From the NCBI RefSeq assembly GCF_030418125.1, contig NZ_JAUHTR010000004.1, positions 62,001-126,000 of the forward strand: a stretch of 64,000 nt of DNA. Reading direction: 5' to 3'. Numbering within the stretch: the first letter of the stretch is position 1; every line of letters starts with the position of its first letter. A model generated the notes under the pieces. That model was not told the DNA's origin and did not search any database. It saw nothing but the letters and a program-made list of their open reading frames with translations. The position numbers were made by a program, and so were the translations under genes. The DNA is from Fictibacillus fluitans (lineage in GTDB: Bacteria > Bacillota > Bacilli > Bacillales > Fictibacillaceae). This document shows, piece by piece, positions 1 to 8,478 of this stretch.

Positions 1-1
1 T

Positions 2-1804
2 ATCGTCGCGACTAACAACTATCGCGCGAGCGGTCTGTTCCCTGGTGTGAAAAACAAAACAGAAGCCAATCTTTATCCGGATGAAAACCGACAAGTCATC
101 ATCGACTATATCCGTGATCTGGGCACGATCGATCCTTCAGCCGACCAAAACTGGAAGTTCGCTCCTGTGTCAGGTGAACCAAGTGTAACGTTTGAATCAA
201 CACCGGATGCGCAGAACGCAGTTCCTGCCGATGGATCCATCAAATATGAGGGAGCCGCTGCAGAAGGGTTCGCGAAATACTCATATAAGCTGAAAAAGCA
301 ACAAAACATCAGTGTACAGCTTTTGGGCATTAATGACTTTCATGGACAGCTGGACACCTACAATGCGAAATTGAACGCTGGAGGAGCGGAGTATTTGGCT
401 GCTTACTTAAAACAGCGTGAAGCCACAAATCCGAACACGCTTCTTCTCCATGCGGGTGATGCGGTCGGTGCAAGCTCTCCGGTATCCGCATTGCTTCAGG
501 ACGAGCCTACGATCCGCTTTTTAAACAAGCTTGGATTTGATGCAGGGACTCTTGGAAACCATGAGTTTGATGAAGGTGTAAAAGAAATGCTTCGCCTCAT
601 CAAAGGCGGAAGCCACCCGAAGACCGAAGCAAAATACGGACGTTTTGAAGGAGCCAACTTCCCGTATGTTGCGGCAAATGTAATGGATTCAAAGACCAGC
701 CAGCCACTCCTTGATCCATATGTGATCAAAGAAGTGGGCAGTGCCAAAATCGGAATTATCGGGGTTGTTTTGTCTGATACACCAAGCATTGTTATTCCAA
801 GCGGGGTAGAGGGTGTATACTTCACGGATGAAACCGAAGCGATTAATAAGTACACGAAGGAACTTAAGAAACAAGGCGTGAAATCCATTGTCGTGCTTGC
901 CCATAACCCGGCAAACTCTACTGCTGATGGGAAAAACGCCACTGGTGAGCTGGTAGACATCGCAAACAACGTGGACGATGAAGTGGATGTGTTGTTCGGC
1001 GGCCACAATCATGCGCTGACCAATGCAGTTGTCGACAACAAACTTCTTGTCCAGTCGTATTCATCAGGAACGGCGTTTTCTGATGTGGACCTGGAAATTA
1101 ATCCTGTAACTCAGGATATTGTGAAGAAAAAAGCGGAAGTCGTTAATGTAGACCGCAGCAAAATTGCTCCGGACCCTGAAATTAAAGCATTTGTGGACAG
1201 TTATGTGGCAGACGTTGCGCCTATCTTGAATGAAGTGATTGGAACCACACCGAATTATATCAGCAAAGAAATTAATGCTGACGGGGAATCGCCAATGGGC
1301 AACCTGATTGCAGATTCTATGACAGCACAGACAGGAACAGATTTTGCCTTTATGAACCCTGGTGGAGTAAGGGCTGATATTGATGCGGGAGAAATCACAT
1401 GGAAGGAAGCCTTCACTGTGCAGCCTTTCGGAAATGACCTTGTCACCATGGATTTGACCGGTGCCCAGGTAAAACGCCTGCTGGAAGAGCAATGGGCCGA
1501 TCCGACACGTGCGAAAATTTTGCAGATTTCCGGATTGAAGTTCACCTATAATGATTCAAAGCCTGCAGGTGAACGTGTTGTAAGCATTACGCTTCCAGAT
1601 GGAACAGCCGTGGATGCAGCCAAAACGTATTCCGTTACTGTGAATAATTTTATGGCCGGCGGCGGAGACGGATATACAACGTTGCTTGATGGAAAAAATT
1701 CAAGCATCAACATTGTGGACCTTGATGCCCTCGTTAAATACATCAAAGCCAAGGGCAGCGTTGATCCAAAAATTGAAGGAAGAATTACGAAGCTTAACAA
1801 GTAA
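2..1804 (+). CDS. yfkN: YfkN-type nucleotide phosphoesterase, C-terminal part (5' cut by window edge)
   Basis: The open frame runs off the left edge. Its first residues (TNNYRASG then FPG) look like the end of a 2',3'-cyclic-nucleotide phosphodiesterase module, and are followed by a complete UshA-like 5'-nucleotidase module. Metallophosphatase motifs are visible: NDFHG, HAGDAVG, GNHEFDEG and FGGHNH bind two metal ions. The C-terminal substrate-binding domain has PMGNLIADSM and MNPGGVRADI. This tandem arrangement fits YfkN, a secreted trifunctional nucleotide phosphoesterase that scavenges phosphate and nucleosides outside the cell. The protein ends at RITKLNK, with no LPxTG signal or membrane anchor, unlike wall-anchored YfkN. 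A strong terminator follows at once. The N-terminal half and signal peptide lie outside the window. Confidence 0.85.
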   Translation: MVATNNYRASGLFPGVKNKTEANLYPDENRQVIIDYIRDLGTIDPSADQNWKFAPVSGEPSVTFESTPDAQNAVPADGSIKYEGAAAEGFAKYSYKLKKQQNISVQLLGINDFHGQLDTYNAKLNAGGAEYLAAYLKQREATNPNTLLLHAGDAVGASSPVSALLQDEPTIRFLNKLGFDAGTLGNHEFDEGVKEMLRLIKGGSHPKTEAKYGRFEGANFPYVAANVMDSKTSQPLLDPYVIKEVGSAKIGIIGVVLSDTPSIVIPSGVEGVYFTDETEAINKYTKELKKQGVKSIVVLAHNPANSTADGKNATGELVDIANNVDDEVDVLFGGHNHALTNAVVDNKLLVQSYSSGTAFSDVDLEINPVTQDIVKKKAEVVNVDRSKIAPDPEIKAFVDSYVADVAPILNEVIGTTPNYISKEINADGESPMGNLIADSMTAQTGTDFAFMNPGGVRADIDAGEITWKEAFTVQPFGNDLVTMDLTGAQVKRLLEEQWADPTRAKILQISGLKFTYNDSKPAGERVVSITLPDGTAVDAAKTYSVTVNNFMAGGGDGYTTLLDGKNSSINIVDLDALVKYIKAKGSVDPKIEGRITKLNK

Positions 1805-1820
1805 TCACCTCAAACATTGA

Positions 1821-1849
1821 AACCAGCTCACCATGAGCTGGTTTTTTTC
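1821..1849 (+). terminator. Rho-independent terminator after the yfkN-like gene
   Basis: A perfect 10-bp stem (AACCAGCTCA with TGAGCTGGTT) around a 3-nt loop is followed by seven T residues. Confidence 0.9.
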
Positions 1850-1881
1850 TTGTGCCGTCAGCAAGTACGCACGGTAACTTG

Positions 1882-1890
1882 TGATATAAT
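1882..1890 (+). promoter_or_regulatory. Extended -10 promoter element for the membrane sensor kinase
   Basis: TGATATAAT is an extended -10 (TGn plus TATAAT) about 40 bp before the kinase start. The -35 region is weak, as expected for extended -10 promoters. It lies just after the upstream terminator, so the kinase is probably monocistronic. Confidence 0.5.
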
Positions 1891-1930
1891 CCAGTTATTG
1901 GCGCACTTTTCATACAAAGGAGTCATGATT

Positions 1931-3517
1931 GTGAATGAATACTGTTCAGAGCAAATAGATGTTATAAGAGGAAGAAATCATCTTTTGTATAAGGTGCTGT
2001 GGGGCTTCTTCATTGTTGATCTTCTTATCAATTTCTGGGTTGATCCTGAGATAGCCTTATTTATGCTCCCGCTTGGTGCCGTGGTTTTCGGAATAGTGAC
2101 CTATTTTTCCGTCAGTAACCGTTATCCTGTGTTTACCATGTATTTTACCGTGTCGAGCTTTTACTTTTTCTTATTTTGCCTTTTATGGGTGCAGCCCATC
2201 CTGGTGAATTACATCTACATATGGTTTTGTTTAATATTGAGCACCATTTATCACCAGTGCCGTGTCATTATCTATGCGGGGTTGCTGTCGATTGCCATGT
2301 CTGCTTATTTCTTCGTGGCTGACCGGGAGCTTTTTGCCAATGTGGAAGATTTTGATCTCATTTTTATTATCCTGTTTATTGTAGTTGCTACGCTTTTTTT
2401 CGCCCAGTCTTCCCAGTTCACGGAAACATTGCGTCTGAATTCCGAGAAACGTGAAAAACAGACGGCAAGCAAGCTGACCGAAACGAGAGAATATTTTCAT
2501 TCTGTCATTTCGCAAACGGCAGATGCCATTCTTGTGCAAACGCTCAAGGGTGATATCATGACGGTAAACCGGGCATTTCTCGAGCTGTACGGATGGAATG
2601 AGGAGGAAATGAAAAAAACTCCTTTTCAGCATATCCCTTCCACGCAAAAGACGGTAATCAATGAGGTGCTAAGAAAAATTGTAAATGGAGAAGCCGTTAT
2701 GGGGTATGAAATGGTGAATCAAAAGAAATCGGGCGAATTGTTTCCGGTTTCGGTCACCTTTTCCCCCATTCGCAATGGGGACGGCTCCATCCGGGCCATT
2801 GCAGGGATATACCGGGACATTACAGAAGCCAAAAGGACGGAAGAACTAATTATACAATCTGAAAAATTATCGGTGATCGGCCAGCTGGCCGCAGGTGTGG
2901 CACACGAGATCAGGAATCCGCTGGCGATTCTTTCAGGGTTTGTGCAATTTATGCGGGAGGAAAAAATATCCGAAGAGTACACCGGGATCATGCTGACAGA
3001 AATCAACCGGATGAACCAGATTCTCGAGGAATATATGCAGCTGGCCAAGGCTAAGCCCTTTACCGCAATCGACCTGGATCTCACTGCTCTTGTAAAAGAA
3101 ACCCTTGTATTAATGGAAGCTTTCGCAAGCCTGTCGAATATTTCCATCCATTATACAATGCTGGCTGACAGCTGCCTGATTAAGGGGGATGCCAATTCCC
3201 TGAAGCAGGTACTGATCAATCTGATAAAAAATGCGGTTGAAGCCTCCGAGCAGGGAAGCAAGATTGAGGTCTCCGTTAAACGCGCGGATGGCTACGCCAC
3301 TATTGAAGTAAAGGATGAGGGCCAGGGTCTTGCACATGAAGACCTAAAAAGACTGGGAGAGCCGTTTTTCACGAAAAAGGAAACCGGGACGGGCCTCGGC
3401 TTGATGGTGAGCTTTAAGATTATCGAGCTTCACCAGGGAGAAATCACAGTTACGAGTGAACCCAATGCAGGCACTGTCTTCTCCGTTATGCTTCCGGAAC
3501 TCAAAAAACAACAATAA
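1931..3517 (+). CDS. Membrane-bound PAS sensor histidine kinase (sporulation-kinase type)
   Basis: About 528 residues. The N-terminal ~185 residues form five or six hydrophobic segments without an obvious extracellular loop domain. A PAS/PAC sensor follows, then HisKA with the H-box VAHEIRNPLA (phospho-acceptor about His325), then a HATPase with the N-box NLIKNAVEAS and G-boxes EGQGL and GTGLGL. This layout resembles KinB/KinC-type orphan kinases that feed phosphate to Spo0F, and spo0F itself lies in this window. The GTG at 1931 is chosen because AAAGGAG sits 8 nt upstream; the ATG at 1925 is only 2 nt from it. No response regulator is adjacent, typical of phosphorelay kinases. The signal sensed is unknown. 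Confidence 0.8.
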   Translation: MNEYCSEQIDVIRGRNHLLYKVLWGFFIVDLLINFWVDPEIALFMLPLGAVVFGIVTYFSVSNRYPVFTMYFTVSSFYFFLFCLLWVQPILVNYIYIWFCLILSTIYHQCRVIIYAGLLSIAMSAYFFVADRELFANVEDFDLIFIILFIVVATLFFAQSSQFTETLRLNSEKREKQTASKLTETREYFHSVISQTADAILVQTLKGDIMTVNRAFLELYGWNEEEMKKTPFQHIPSTQKTVINEVLRKIVNGEAVMGYEMVNQKKSGELFPVSVTFSPIRNGDGSIRAIAGIYRDITEAKRTEELIIQSEKLSVIGQLAAGVAHEIRNPLAILSGFVQFMREEKISEEYTGIMLTEINRMNQILEEYMQLAKAKPFTAIDLDLTALVKETLVLMEAFASLSNISIHYTMLADSCLIKGDANSLKQVLINLIKNAVEASEQGSKIEVSVKRADGYATIEVKDEGQGLAHEDLKRLGEPFFTKKETGTGLGLMVSFKIIELHQGEITVTSEPNAGTVFSVMLPELKKQQ

Positions 3518-3521
3518 AAAG

Positions 3522-3561
3522 GGAACAGCTGGCACATAGATGCAGGCTGTTCCTTTTCTTT
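3522..3561. terminator. Bidirectional terminator between the kinase and carbonic anhydrase
   Basis: GGAACAGC pairs with GCTGTTCC across a 16-nt loop. T-rich tracts flank both sides (TTTTCTTT on the plus strand, TTTTT on the minus strand), serving the two convergent genes. Confidence 0.75.
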
Positions 3562-3562
3562 G

Positions 3563-4132
3563 CTATTCGTTGTTTTTATAGCCATCGATGACCACGTCAA
3601 GTTTCCCTGTTTCAGGGTCGATGACAAGACCATGGACGGGAACTGATTCGGGAAGCAAAGGATGGTTCTTAACAAGGTTAACACTGCTTTCTACCGCATC
3701 CTCGACCTTGTTAAATCCTCTGAGCCAGTGGTTAAGGTCCATGCCTGAGTATTTTATCGTGTTAAGCGTTTCTTCTGTGATGCCCTTGTCTTTCATTTTT
3801 ACCATGAAATCATCCGGGTCCATTGCGCTCATGCCACAGTCATGATGGCCAATCACACAAACCTCTGTTGCTTTCAAGGCGTAAATGGCAACCAGAATAC
3901 TTCTCATTACGCTTCCAAACGGATGGGCGATGATAGCTCCGGCCGTCTTAATAATCTTGACATCGCCATTTTTTACATTCATGGCCTGAGGAAGAAGCTC
4001 CGTCAGCCTGGTATCCATACATGAAATAACAACCAGCTTTTTCTCTGGATACTTTGTGGTTTCGTATTTTTCATACTCTTTATTCGCCACGAACTTCTCG
4101 TTAAACGATAGGATTTCATTTAGAATTGCCAT
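3563..4132 (-). CDS. Beta-class carbonic anhydrase
   Basis: A 189-residue cytosolic enzyme that interconverts CO2 and bicarbonate. The zinc ligands and catalytic pair of beta carbonic anhydrases are present: Cys38-Met-Asp40-Thr-Arg, then HHDCG with His96 and Cys99. It resembles the single-domain YtiB type of Bacillus. The start is set by GGAGGG about 8 nt before ATG; upstream in-frame ATGs lack a ribosome binding site and would add unrelated sequence. It converges with the sensor kinase and is monocistronic. Its -10 region sits inside an inverted repeat that could be an operator. Confidence 0.88.
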   Translation of the reverse strand: MAILNEILSFNEKFVANKEYEKYETTKYPEKKLVVISCMDTRLTELLPQAMNVKNGDVKIIKTAGAIIAHPFGSVMRSILVAIYALKATEVCVIGHHDCGMSAMDPDDFMVKMKDKGITEETLNTIKYSGMDLNHWLRGFNKVEDAVESSVNLVKNHPLLPESVPVHGLVIDPETGKLDVVIDGYKNNE

Positions 4133-4510
4133 GTCTTTTTCCCTCCAATAGATTATACTGTTATCTATTTTAGCGAATTTTTCGCCGGAATCAAAATTTC
4201 TATTGTTTTTATTAGACGAAACAAGCCTGTTCTCGATAAAAAAACAGGGAGTTAGAACGCCTGTTTGCGTGCTATTCATTAAATATCTTCGTTTTTTGTA
4301 GGACAACCAAAACATATGTAGGAAGAAAACAAGTAAACTAAGCACATTGTGACAAACATTTCCATTGCCGCTACGTATAATCAAACTATCAAGAACATAA
4401 GCATATAAGTTACTCCAACATCACGTCAGGAAGAAAGGGGGACAGGCAGAAGGACGACGCGAGGATCATCCATTAAAATAGATGGACCAATCAAAAGGGG
4501 GAAAACGGAT
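4133..4510. other. 378-bp intergenic region
   Basis: It holds the divergent start regions of the carbonic anhydrase (minus) and of the small frame at 4511 (plus). A TATAAT is visible near 4376 on the plus strand without a convincing -35. A purine-rich stretch with several GGGGG runs precedes 4511. No coding signal or other repeat was seen. Confidence 0.5.
4147..4169 (-). promoter_or_regulatory. Inverted repeat overlapping the -10 of the carbonic anhydrase promoter
   Basis: AATAGAT and ATCTATT form 7-bp arms separated by 9 nt. On the minus strand a TATAAT hexamer (4152-4157) lies inside it, 15 to 20 nt before the ribosome binding site. A repressor binding here would occlude the promoter. The cognate protein is unknown. 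Confidence 0.4.
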
Positions 4511-4744
4511 ATGGAATCCATGTACTTACTTGCTATTATTCTATTTACGGTGAATGTAATGTTTCAAAAAGCGGTTGCTTTGATGGTGACACGGGTAGAA
4601 CAGGCAGTTCTGGTGAATGAGCAGAAATTCAAGCTGGCGGGCTTACTGGCCAAGATGGTGAAGCAGAAGGAACGTCCCTTTATAAATAAGATCAATGTCT
4701 TCAATTCCGAACGCCGTAATGTGCAGTGGGTGGATACCTCTTAA
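4511..4744 (+). CDS. Small protein of unknown function with one N-terminal membrane segment
   Basis: 77 residues, not recognised. The first ~25 residues are hydrophobic and could span the membrane. The rest is basic and polar, with a possible amphipathic helix (residues 28-55) before a hydrophilic tail ending WVDTS. A GGGGG run about 10 nt before ATG could serve as ribosome binding site. It sits alone between carbonic anhydrase and ywdI, with a second short frame directly downstream, and both share the terminator at 4972. It may be lineage-specific. Coding status is probable, not certain. Confidence 0.5.
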   Translation: MESMYLLAIILFTVNVMFQKAVALMVTRVEQAVLVNEQKFKLAGLLAKMVKQKERPFINKINVFNSERRNVQWVDTS

Positions 4745-4790
4745 CCAACAACAAAGCAAATAAAACATGAGGGGAGAGGGTAGATGGGAA

Positions 4791-4934
4791 ATGATATTAC
4801 TGAGGATGGCTAGGTACTATTTAGTAATACTTAAAGAGTTTGATCAACAGAAACAAAAAGGGCAATCTGCTGGCAGATCCAAACGATTTATAAAACGAAT
4901 AATTCATATTGTTTTACGGCCTGGATCACCGTGA
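4791..4934 (+). CDS. Possible 47-residue basic small protein
   Basis: An open frame from ATG with GAGGG about 10 nt upstream. It encodes a 47-residue basic peptide starting MILLRMARYYLVILKEF and rich in Lys and Arg toward the end. It follows the 77-residue frame by 46 nt and precedes a good terminator, which suggests a two-gene transcript. No family was recognised and it could be a chance frame. Confidence 0.3.
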   Translation: MILLRMARYYLVILKEFDQQKQKGQSAGRSKRFIKRIIHIVLRPGSP

Positions 4935-4971
4935 GATTCTATGAATTGAATTTAATGCGCGGAGTATGTCG

Positions 4972-5001
4972 GGCAGTCTCTCTTTAGGACTGTCTTTTTT
5001 T
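4972..5001 (+). terminator. Rho-independent terminator before ywdI
   Basis: GGCAGTC pairs with GACTGTC (one G-U) around a 9-nt loop and is followed by seven T residues. Confidence 0.85.
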
Positions 5002-5063
5002 CGTGCGCAATAAATATGGTAGAATGGAAATAACATTAAAGGCTTAAAAAAGGAGAACACATT

Positions 5064-5342
5064 ATGAGCATTTCTCTCCGTCACATTATTCATCAGATGG
5101 AAAAGCATGTGAACGAGTTAAAACAACTTCCGGAGCAATCATCAAAAGTAAAAGAGCATGCAGCGGCGATACGTGCGCTGAGCGACTTGATGCTGGATGC
5201 CGGCGAAACGGCACATGAGCAGCAGTGGACTCCGCCCTCCCAGATTTCCGCACCGCTCGGTTTTACAGGAATGCAGCCGAAAAAACCGCAAAAAACGGAT
5301 GATGATGAGGAAGGTAATGGTGAATCCATTTTTGATTTTTAA
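5064..5342 (+). CDS. ywdI: YwdI family protein (DUF5327)
   Basis: 92 residues with no assigned function. The N-terminal ~55 residues form an amphipathic, probably coiled-coil helix (MSISLRHIIHQMEKHVNEL and onward). The C-terminal third is proline-rich and then acidic, ending in a DDDEEGNGESIFDF-type tail. This pattern and the position near ywdK and gerQ match YwdI of B. subtilis. AAGGAG lies 9 nt before the ATG, and an extended -10 (TGGTAGAAT) lies about 45 nt upstream. It converges with malL across a shared terminator. Confidence 0.75.
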   Translation: MSISLRHIIHQMEKHVNELKQLPEQSSKVKEHAAAIRALSDLMLDAGETAHEQQWTPPSQISAPLGFTGMQPKKPQKTDDDEEGNGESIFDF

Positions 5343-5379
5343 AAGAGCCCATCCCGGAATAACCAGGGATGAGCTCTTT
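5342..5379. terminator. Bidirectional terminator between ywdI and malL
   Basis: AAAGAGC pairs with GCTCTTT, continued inside by CATCCC with GGGATG. The A-rich and T-rich flanks allow use by both convergent genes. Confidence 0.85.
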
Positions 5380-5381
5380 CT

Positions 5382-7001
5382 TTATAGCTGATAAATCCTT
5401 GCTTCGTGCGGCTGCAGGGTATGAAGGTCTTGAATGTCCTGATAGTTTCCAAGAACAAGCTCCTTGCCGCTGATGGACAGTGTATCGGGCAGCGATACGG
5501 TGTTCGCCTCATTGCTGTGGTTGAGGAGAATCAGCCAGGTGACTTCACCCAGGCTCCGCGTATAGGCATAGATATGAGGATCTCCCTCAGAATGATCCTG
5601 ATAGTCGCCGTAGACCATGACGTCATACTCTTTACGCAGGGAAATGAGCTTTTGATAAAAGTAAAAAACAGATTTGGGATCATTTAATGCTTCTTCCACA
5701 TTGATGTCCGTATAGTTCGGATTCACGGTCATCCATGGCTGGCCATCTGTGAAGCCGGCATTGGCGCTTGCGTCCCACTGCATGGGAGTACGTGAATTAT
5801 CACGGCTTAACGGCTGCAATTCCGCTAATACTTCTGAAGCTTCCCTCCCCTTTTGTGTCTCTTCCTCATACTTGTTTTTCATGGCAATGTCCTGATAATC
5901 GTCGATCGATGGGAATCGGACACCGGTCATCCCGATTTCTTCACCCTGGAAAATGTAAGGCATGCCCGGCAGCGTATGAAGCATAGTGCCGAGAAGCTTG
6001 GCTGATTCACAGCGATACTCCCCGTCGTTTCCGTATCGGGTTACCTGGCGTGTATGATCATGGTTGTTCAGAAATTGAGAGTTCCATCCCTTGCCGTGCA
6101 AACCCTCATACCACGTTTGCTGTATTTCTTTGTACCGGAGCATATCCCAGTCAGGCATATCATCGGCCACCTGAAAATGAAACAGCGTGTTCAATTCATT
6201 GCGGTCCTCGCCTACGTATTTCAAGCCGTCTTCCGGTGTAACAAAAGGAATTTCCCCAACCGTCATGACGTCATAATGGCTCAGAACCTTTTCATTCATT
6301 TCTTGGAGATACTCGTGAATCCCCGGATTATTTCCCAGGTAATCGATCTTATCGGGCTGCTCGGCGTCAGGGAACCCCTTTTGTTTAGCCAAAAGGTTGA
6401 TTACATCCATCCGGAACCCGTCAATTCCTTTATCAAGCCAAAACCTCATCATACTGTATATCGCTTCCCTTACTTCTTCGTTTTCCCAATTTAAATCAGG
6501 CTGCTGAACAGCAAAGGAATGCATGTAATATTGGCCGGTAGGCTCGTCCCATTCCCAAACGGAAGGGGTGAAATAGGAGCGCCAGTTGTTCGGCTTCCCG
6601 CCATCCACGGCATCCTTCCAGATGTACCAGTCACGTTTTGGGTTATCTTTTGAAGATCGGGACTCTAAAAACCATGAATGCTGGTCCGAAGTGTGGTTGA
6701 CGACCAGATCCATGATCAGCTTTAAGCCCCGCTCATGGGCTTCCTTTAGCAGCCGCTCCCACGTTTCCATGGCGCCTGCCTTTTTCATTACGGACTGATA
6801 GTCTGAAATATCATAGCCGTTGTCCAGATCGGGCGATTCATAGATTGGATTCAGCCAGATGACATCCACTCCCAGATTTTTGATATAGTCGAGCTTGGCG
6901 ATCACGCCCTCCAAATCTCCAAATCCGTCACCGTCCGTGTCAAAAAAGCTTCGCCAGTATACCTGGTAGACCACGGCTTCCTTCCACCATGTTCGTTTCA
7001 T
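5382..7001 (-). CDS. malL: Oligo-1,6-glucosidase / alpha-glucosidase (GH13)
   Basis: 539 residues, cytosolic. It hydrolyses alpha-1,6 (and some alpha-1,4) bonds of isomaltose-type oligosaccharides. GH13 motifs appear in order: DLVVNHTS (about 98), GIDGFRMDVIN with nucleophile Asp199, MTVGE with acid/base Glu250, and NNHDHTR. Asp199 is at the same position as in B. subtilis MalL. The second ATG is chosen because GAGAGG abuts the first ATG but lies 9 nt before the second. It is divergent from an MFS transporter that may import its substrate or product. No convincing cre was found in the shared 149-bp promoter region. Confidence 0.9.
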   Translation of the reverse strand: MKRTWWKEAVVYQVYWRSFFDTDGDGFGDLEGVIAKLDYIKNLGVDVIWLNPIYESPDLDNGYDISDYQSVMKKAGAMETWERLLKEAHERGLKLIMDLVVNHTSDQHSWFLESRSSKDNPKRDWYIWKDAVDGGKPNNWRSYFTPSVWEWDEPTGQYYMHSFAVQQPDLNWENEEVREAIYSMMRFWLDKGIDGFRMDVINLLAKQKGFPDAEQPDKIDYLGNNPGIHEYLQEMNEKVLSHYDVMTVGEIPFVTPEDGLKYVGEDRNELNTLFHFQVADDMPDWDMLRYKEIQQTWYEGLHGKGWNSQFLNNHDHTRQVTRYGNDGEYRCESAKLLGTMLHTLPGMPYIFQGEEIGMTGVRFPSIDDYQDIAMKNKYEEETQKGREASEVLAELQPLSRDNSRTPMQWDASANAGFTDGQPWMTVNPNYTDINVEEALNDPKSVFYFYQKLISLRKEYDVMVYGDYQDHSEGDPHIYAYTRSLGEVTWLILLNHSNEANTVSLPDTLSISGKELVLGNYQDIQDLHTLQPHEARIYQL

Positions 7002-7150
7002 GTGCTTCATCCTCTCTTTTTTTCTTCATTATGAAGCAAGTCTTCTGGAGTTGAAAGTGCAAAGGGGGAGCGGGTCTGGATTTAACGGGTTTGTTTTAGG
7101 GAAATGGTGCTCTAAGCAAGCATTCTATTAAACAAGGGACGTGATAAATC

Positions 7151-8335
7151 ATGAAAAAAAGCGGCAATATCACGGCGTTAATTATTATGGGATTCACCAT
7201 GTTTGTTTTGGGAGGGCTTTCAAGCACCAAAGGTATTGTGCTTGATGAGGTTAAAAAGGATATCGGTCTGGATTTAAATCAATTTGGACTGGTTGTGTTT
7301 ATTTTTCAATGGGGGTTCACCCTTGCCAGTGTCATCATCGGCTATCTTGTTGACAAAAAAGGGCTGAAACTGATGATTATCATTGGTTCTATTATTATGG
7401 GGGCGGGTCTGTTTGGAACAGGTTCGGCTCAAACCATTCTGTTTTTTCTCGGCTTTTATATGATTGTTGGTTTTGGGCTTGGGGCAATGACGGTGGCATC
7501 CAATGCTATTGTTCCTTCGGTCTACCCGGACAAGCAGGGTCTGATGTTTAACCTGACCATGGGTGTTTACGGACTGGGCATGTTCGCTACCCCTCTGATT
7601 CTGCGCTGGATGTTCTCCTCCAACATTTCCTGGCGGGCGTTCTATATTGGAATTGCCGTCCTTCTTGTCGGCTTGATCATCTTTGTGCTTCTGACCAAGG
7701 TCCCGGATGGAAAGGCTGACCGTGCCAGCTTGTCTGCGTTTAAAGACATGTTAAAAAACGCGCAGTTTATCTTTGTCATGTTTATTCTTATCTTTTATGT
7801 ATCTTCTGAGGTCTCATTCTTAAACTTCTTTCCAAGTTATTTGAAGTCGCTCGATTTAAGCGGTATGAGTATGTCGGATAAAGGAAAGCTCGCCACAACC
7901 ATCCTTTCTATTTTCTCGCTGCTTTTCACCATTGGAAGACTTGGCGGAGGCTGGATTGCGGAAAAGATCGGCGAGAAAAAGACCATTATGATCTTTGCCT
8001 TCCTATCTGTGGCAACGGTCCTGGTCAGCAAGTTTTTTGCGGACCAATGGGTATACCTGTTTGCGGCGGCAGGACTTTTCTTCTCTGTTTTGTTTCCTAC
8101 TGCAACCGCTATTGGTACAAAGCTTTCCGAAACGGGTGGATCTGCACTGGGGCTTGTCTATGTGGCTTCAGGAATCGGTGGCGCGTTTGCCGGCTGGCTT
8201 GTTGGGGCGGTTTCTGAAAAGTTCGGTTCAGCCATGGGATTCAACCTTCCTATCATCTTTTTGGCCATCCTTCTGCTCTTCTCCTTCTTTGTGAAGGATA
8301 TACCCGATGACGAGGCGAAAACGACCAATGCCTGA
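7151..8335 (+). CDS. Major facilitator superfamily transporter
   Basis: 394 residues with twelve predicted membrane helices in two six-helix halves. An MFS signature-like loop, GYLVDKKGLKLMI, lies between helices 2 and 3, and its counterpart GGGWIAEKIGEKK lies in the second half. The substrate cannot be read from the sequence. Divergent pairing with the oligo-1,6-glucosidase suggests a sugar or sugar-derived compound, but that is inference. It is preceded by AAGGGA about 10 nt before ATG and followed by only weak terminator-like sequence. Confidence 0.75.
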   Translation: MKKSGNITALIIMGFTMFVLGGLSSTKGIVLDEVKKDIGLDLNQFGLVVFIFQWGFTLASVIIGYLVDKKGLKLMIIIGSIIMGAGLFGTGSAQTILFFLGFYMIVGFGLGAMTVASNAIVPSVYPDKQGLMFNLTMGVYGLGMFATPLILRWMFSSNISWRAFYIGIAVLLVGLIIFVLLTKVPDGKADRASLSAFKDMLKNAQFIFVMFILIFYVSSEVSFLNFFPSYLKSLDLSGMSMSDKGKLATTILSIFSLLFTIGRLGGGWIAEKIGEKKTIMIFAFLSVATVLVSKFFADQWVYLFAAAGLFFSVLFPTATAIGTKLSETGGSALGLVYVASGIGGAFAGWLVGAVSEKFGSAMGFNLPIIFLAILLLFSFFVKDIPDDEAKTTNA

Positions 8336-8419
8336 AGGAAATAACTAACGGGAACTGGGTCTTTTGACTCATTTTAAAAAACGGTATAAGGTATGATGGT
8401 AAATTTTTCTGTTCGGGTT

Positions 8420-8452
8420 TATACTGTTATTACGAACAAGTGTTCGTAATAA
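8420..8452 (+). promoter_or_regulatory. LexA (SOS) box and surrounding 12-bp palindrome
   Basis: CGAACAAGTGTTCG at 8433-8446 is an exact CGAAC-N4-GTTCG dyad, the Bacillus LexA (DinR) box. It is embedded in a larger perfect palindrome with 12-bp arms (8427-8438 and 8441-8452). A possible -10 (TATACT, 8420-8425) lies just upstream, so LexA would bind at about +1. The next start codon is 33 nt downstream. Confidence 0.75.
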
Positions 8453-8478
8453 TACAGGGTAAAGTGAGGGAGATCCAA

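Noticed and set aside
7002-7150. cre site between malL and the MFS gene
   Set aside because: No sequence meets the cre consensus even with two mismatches at fixed positions.
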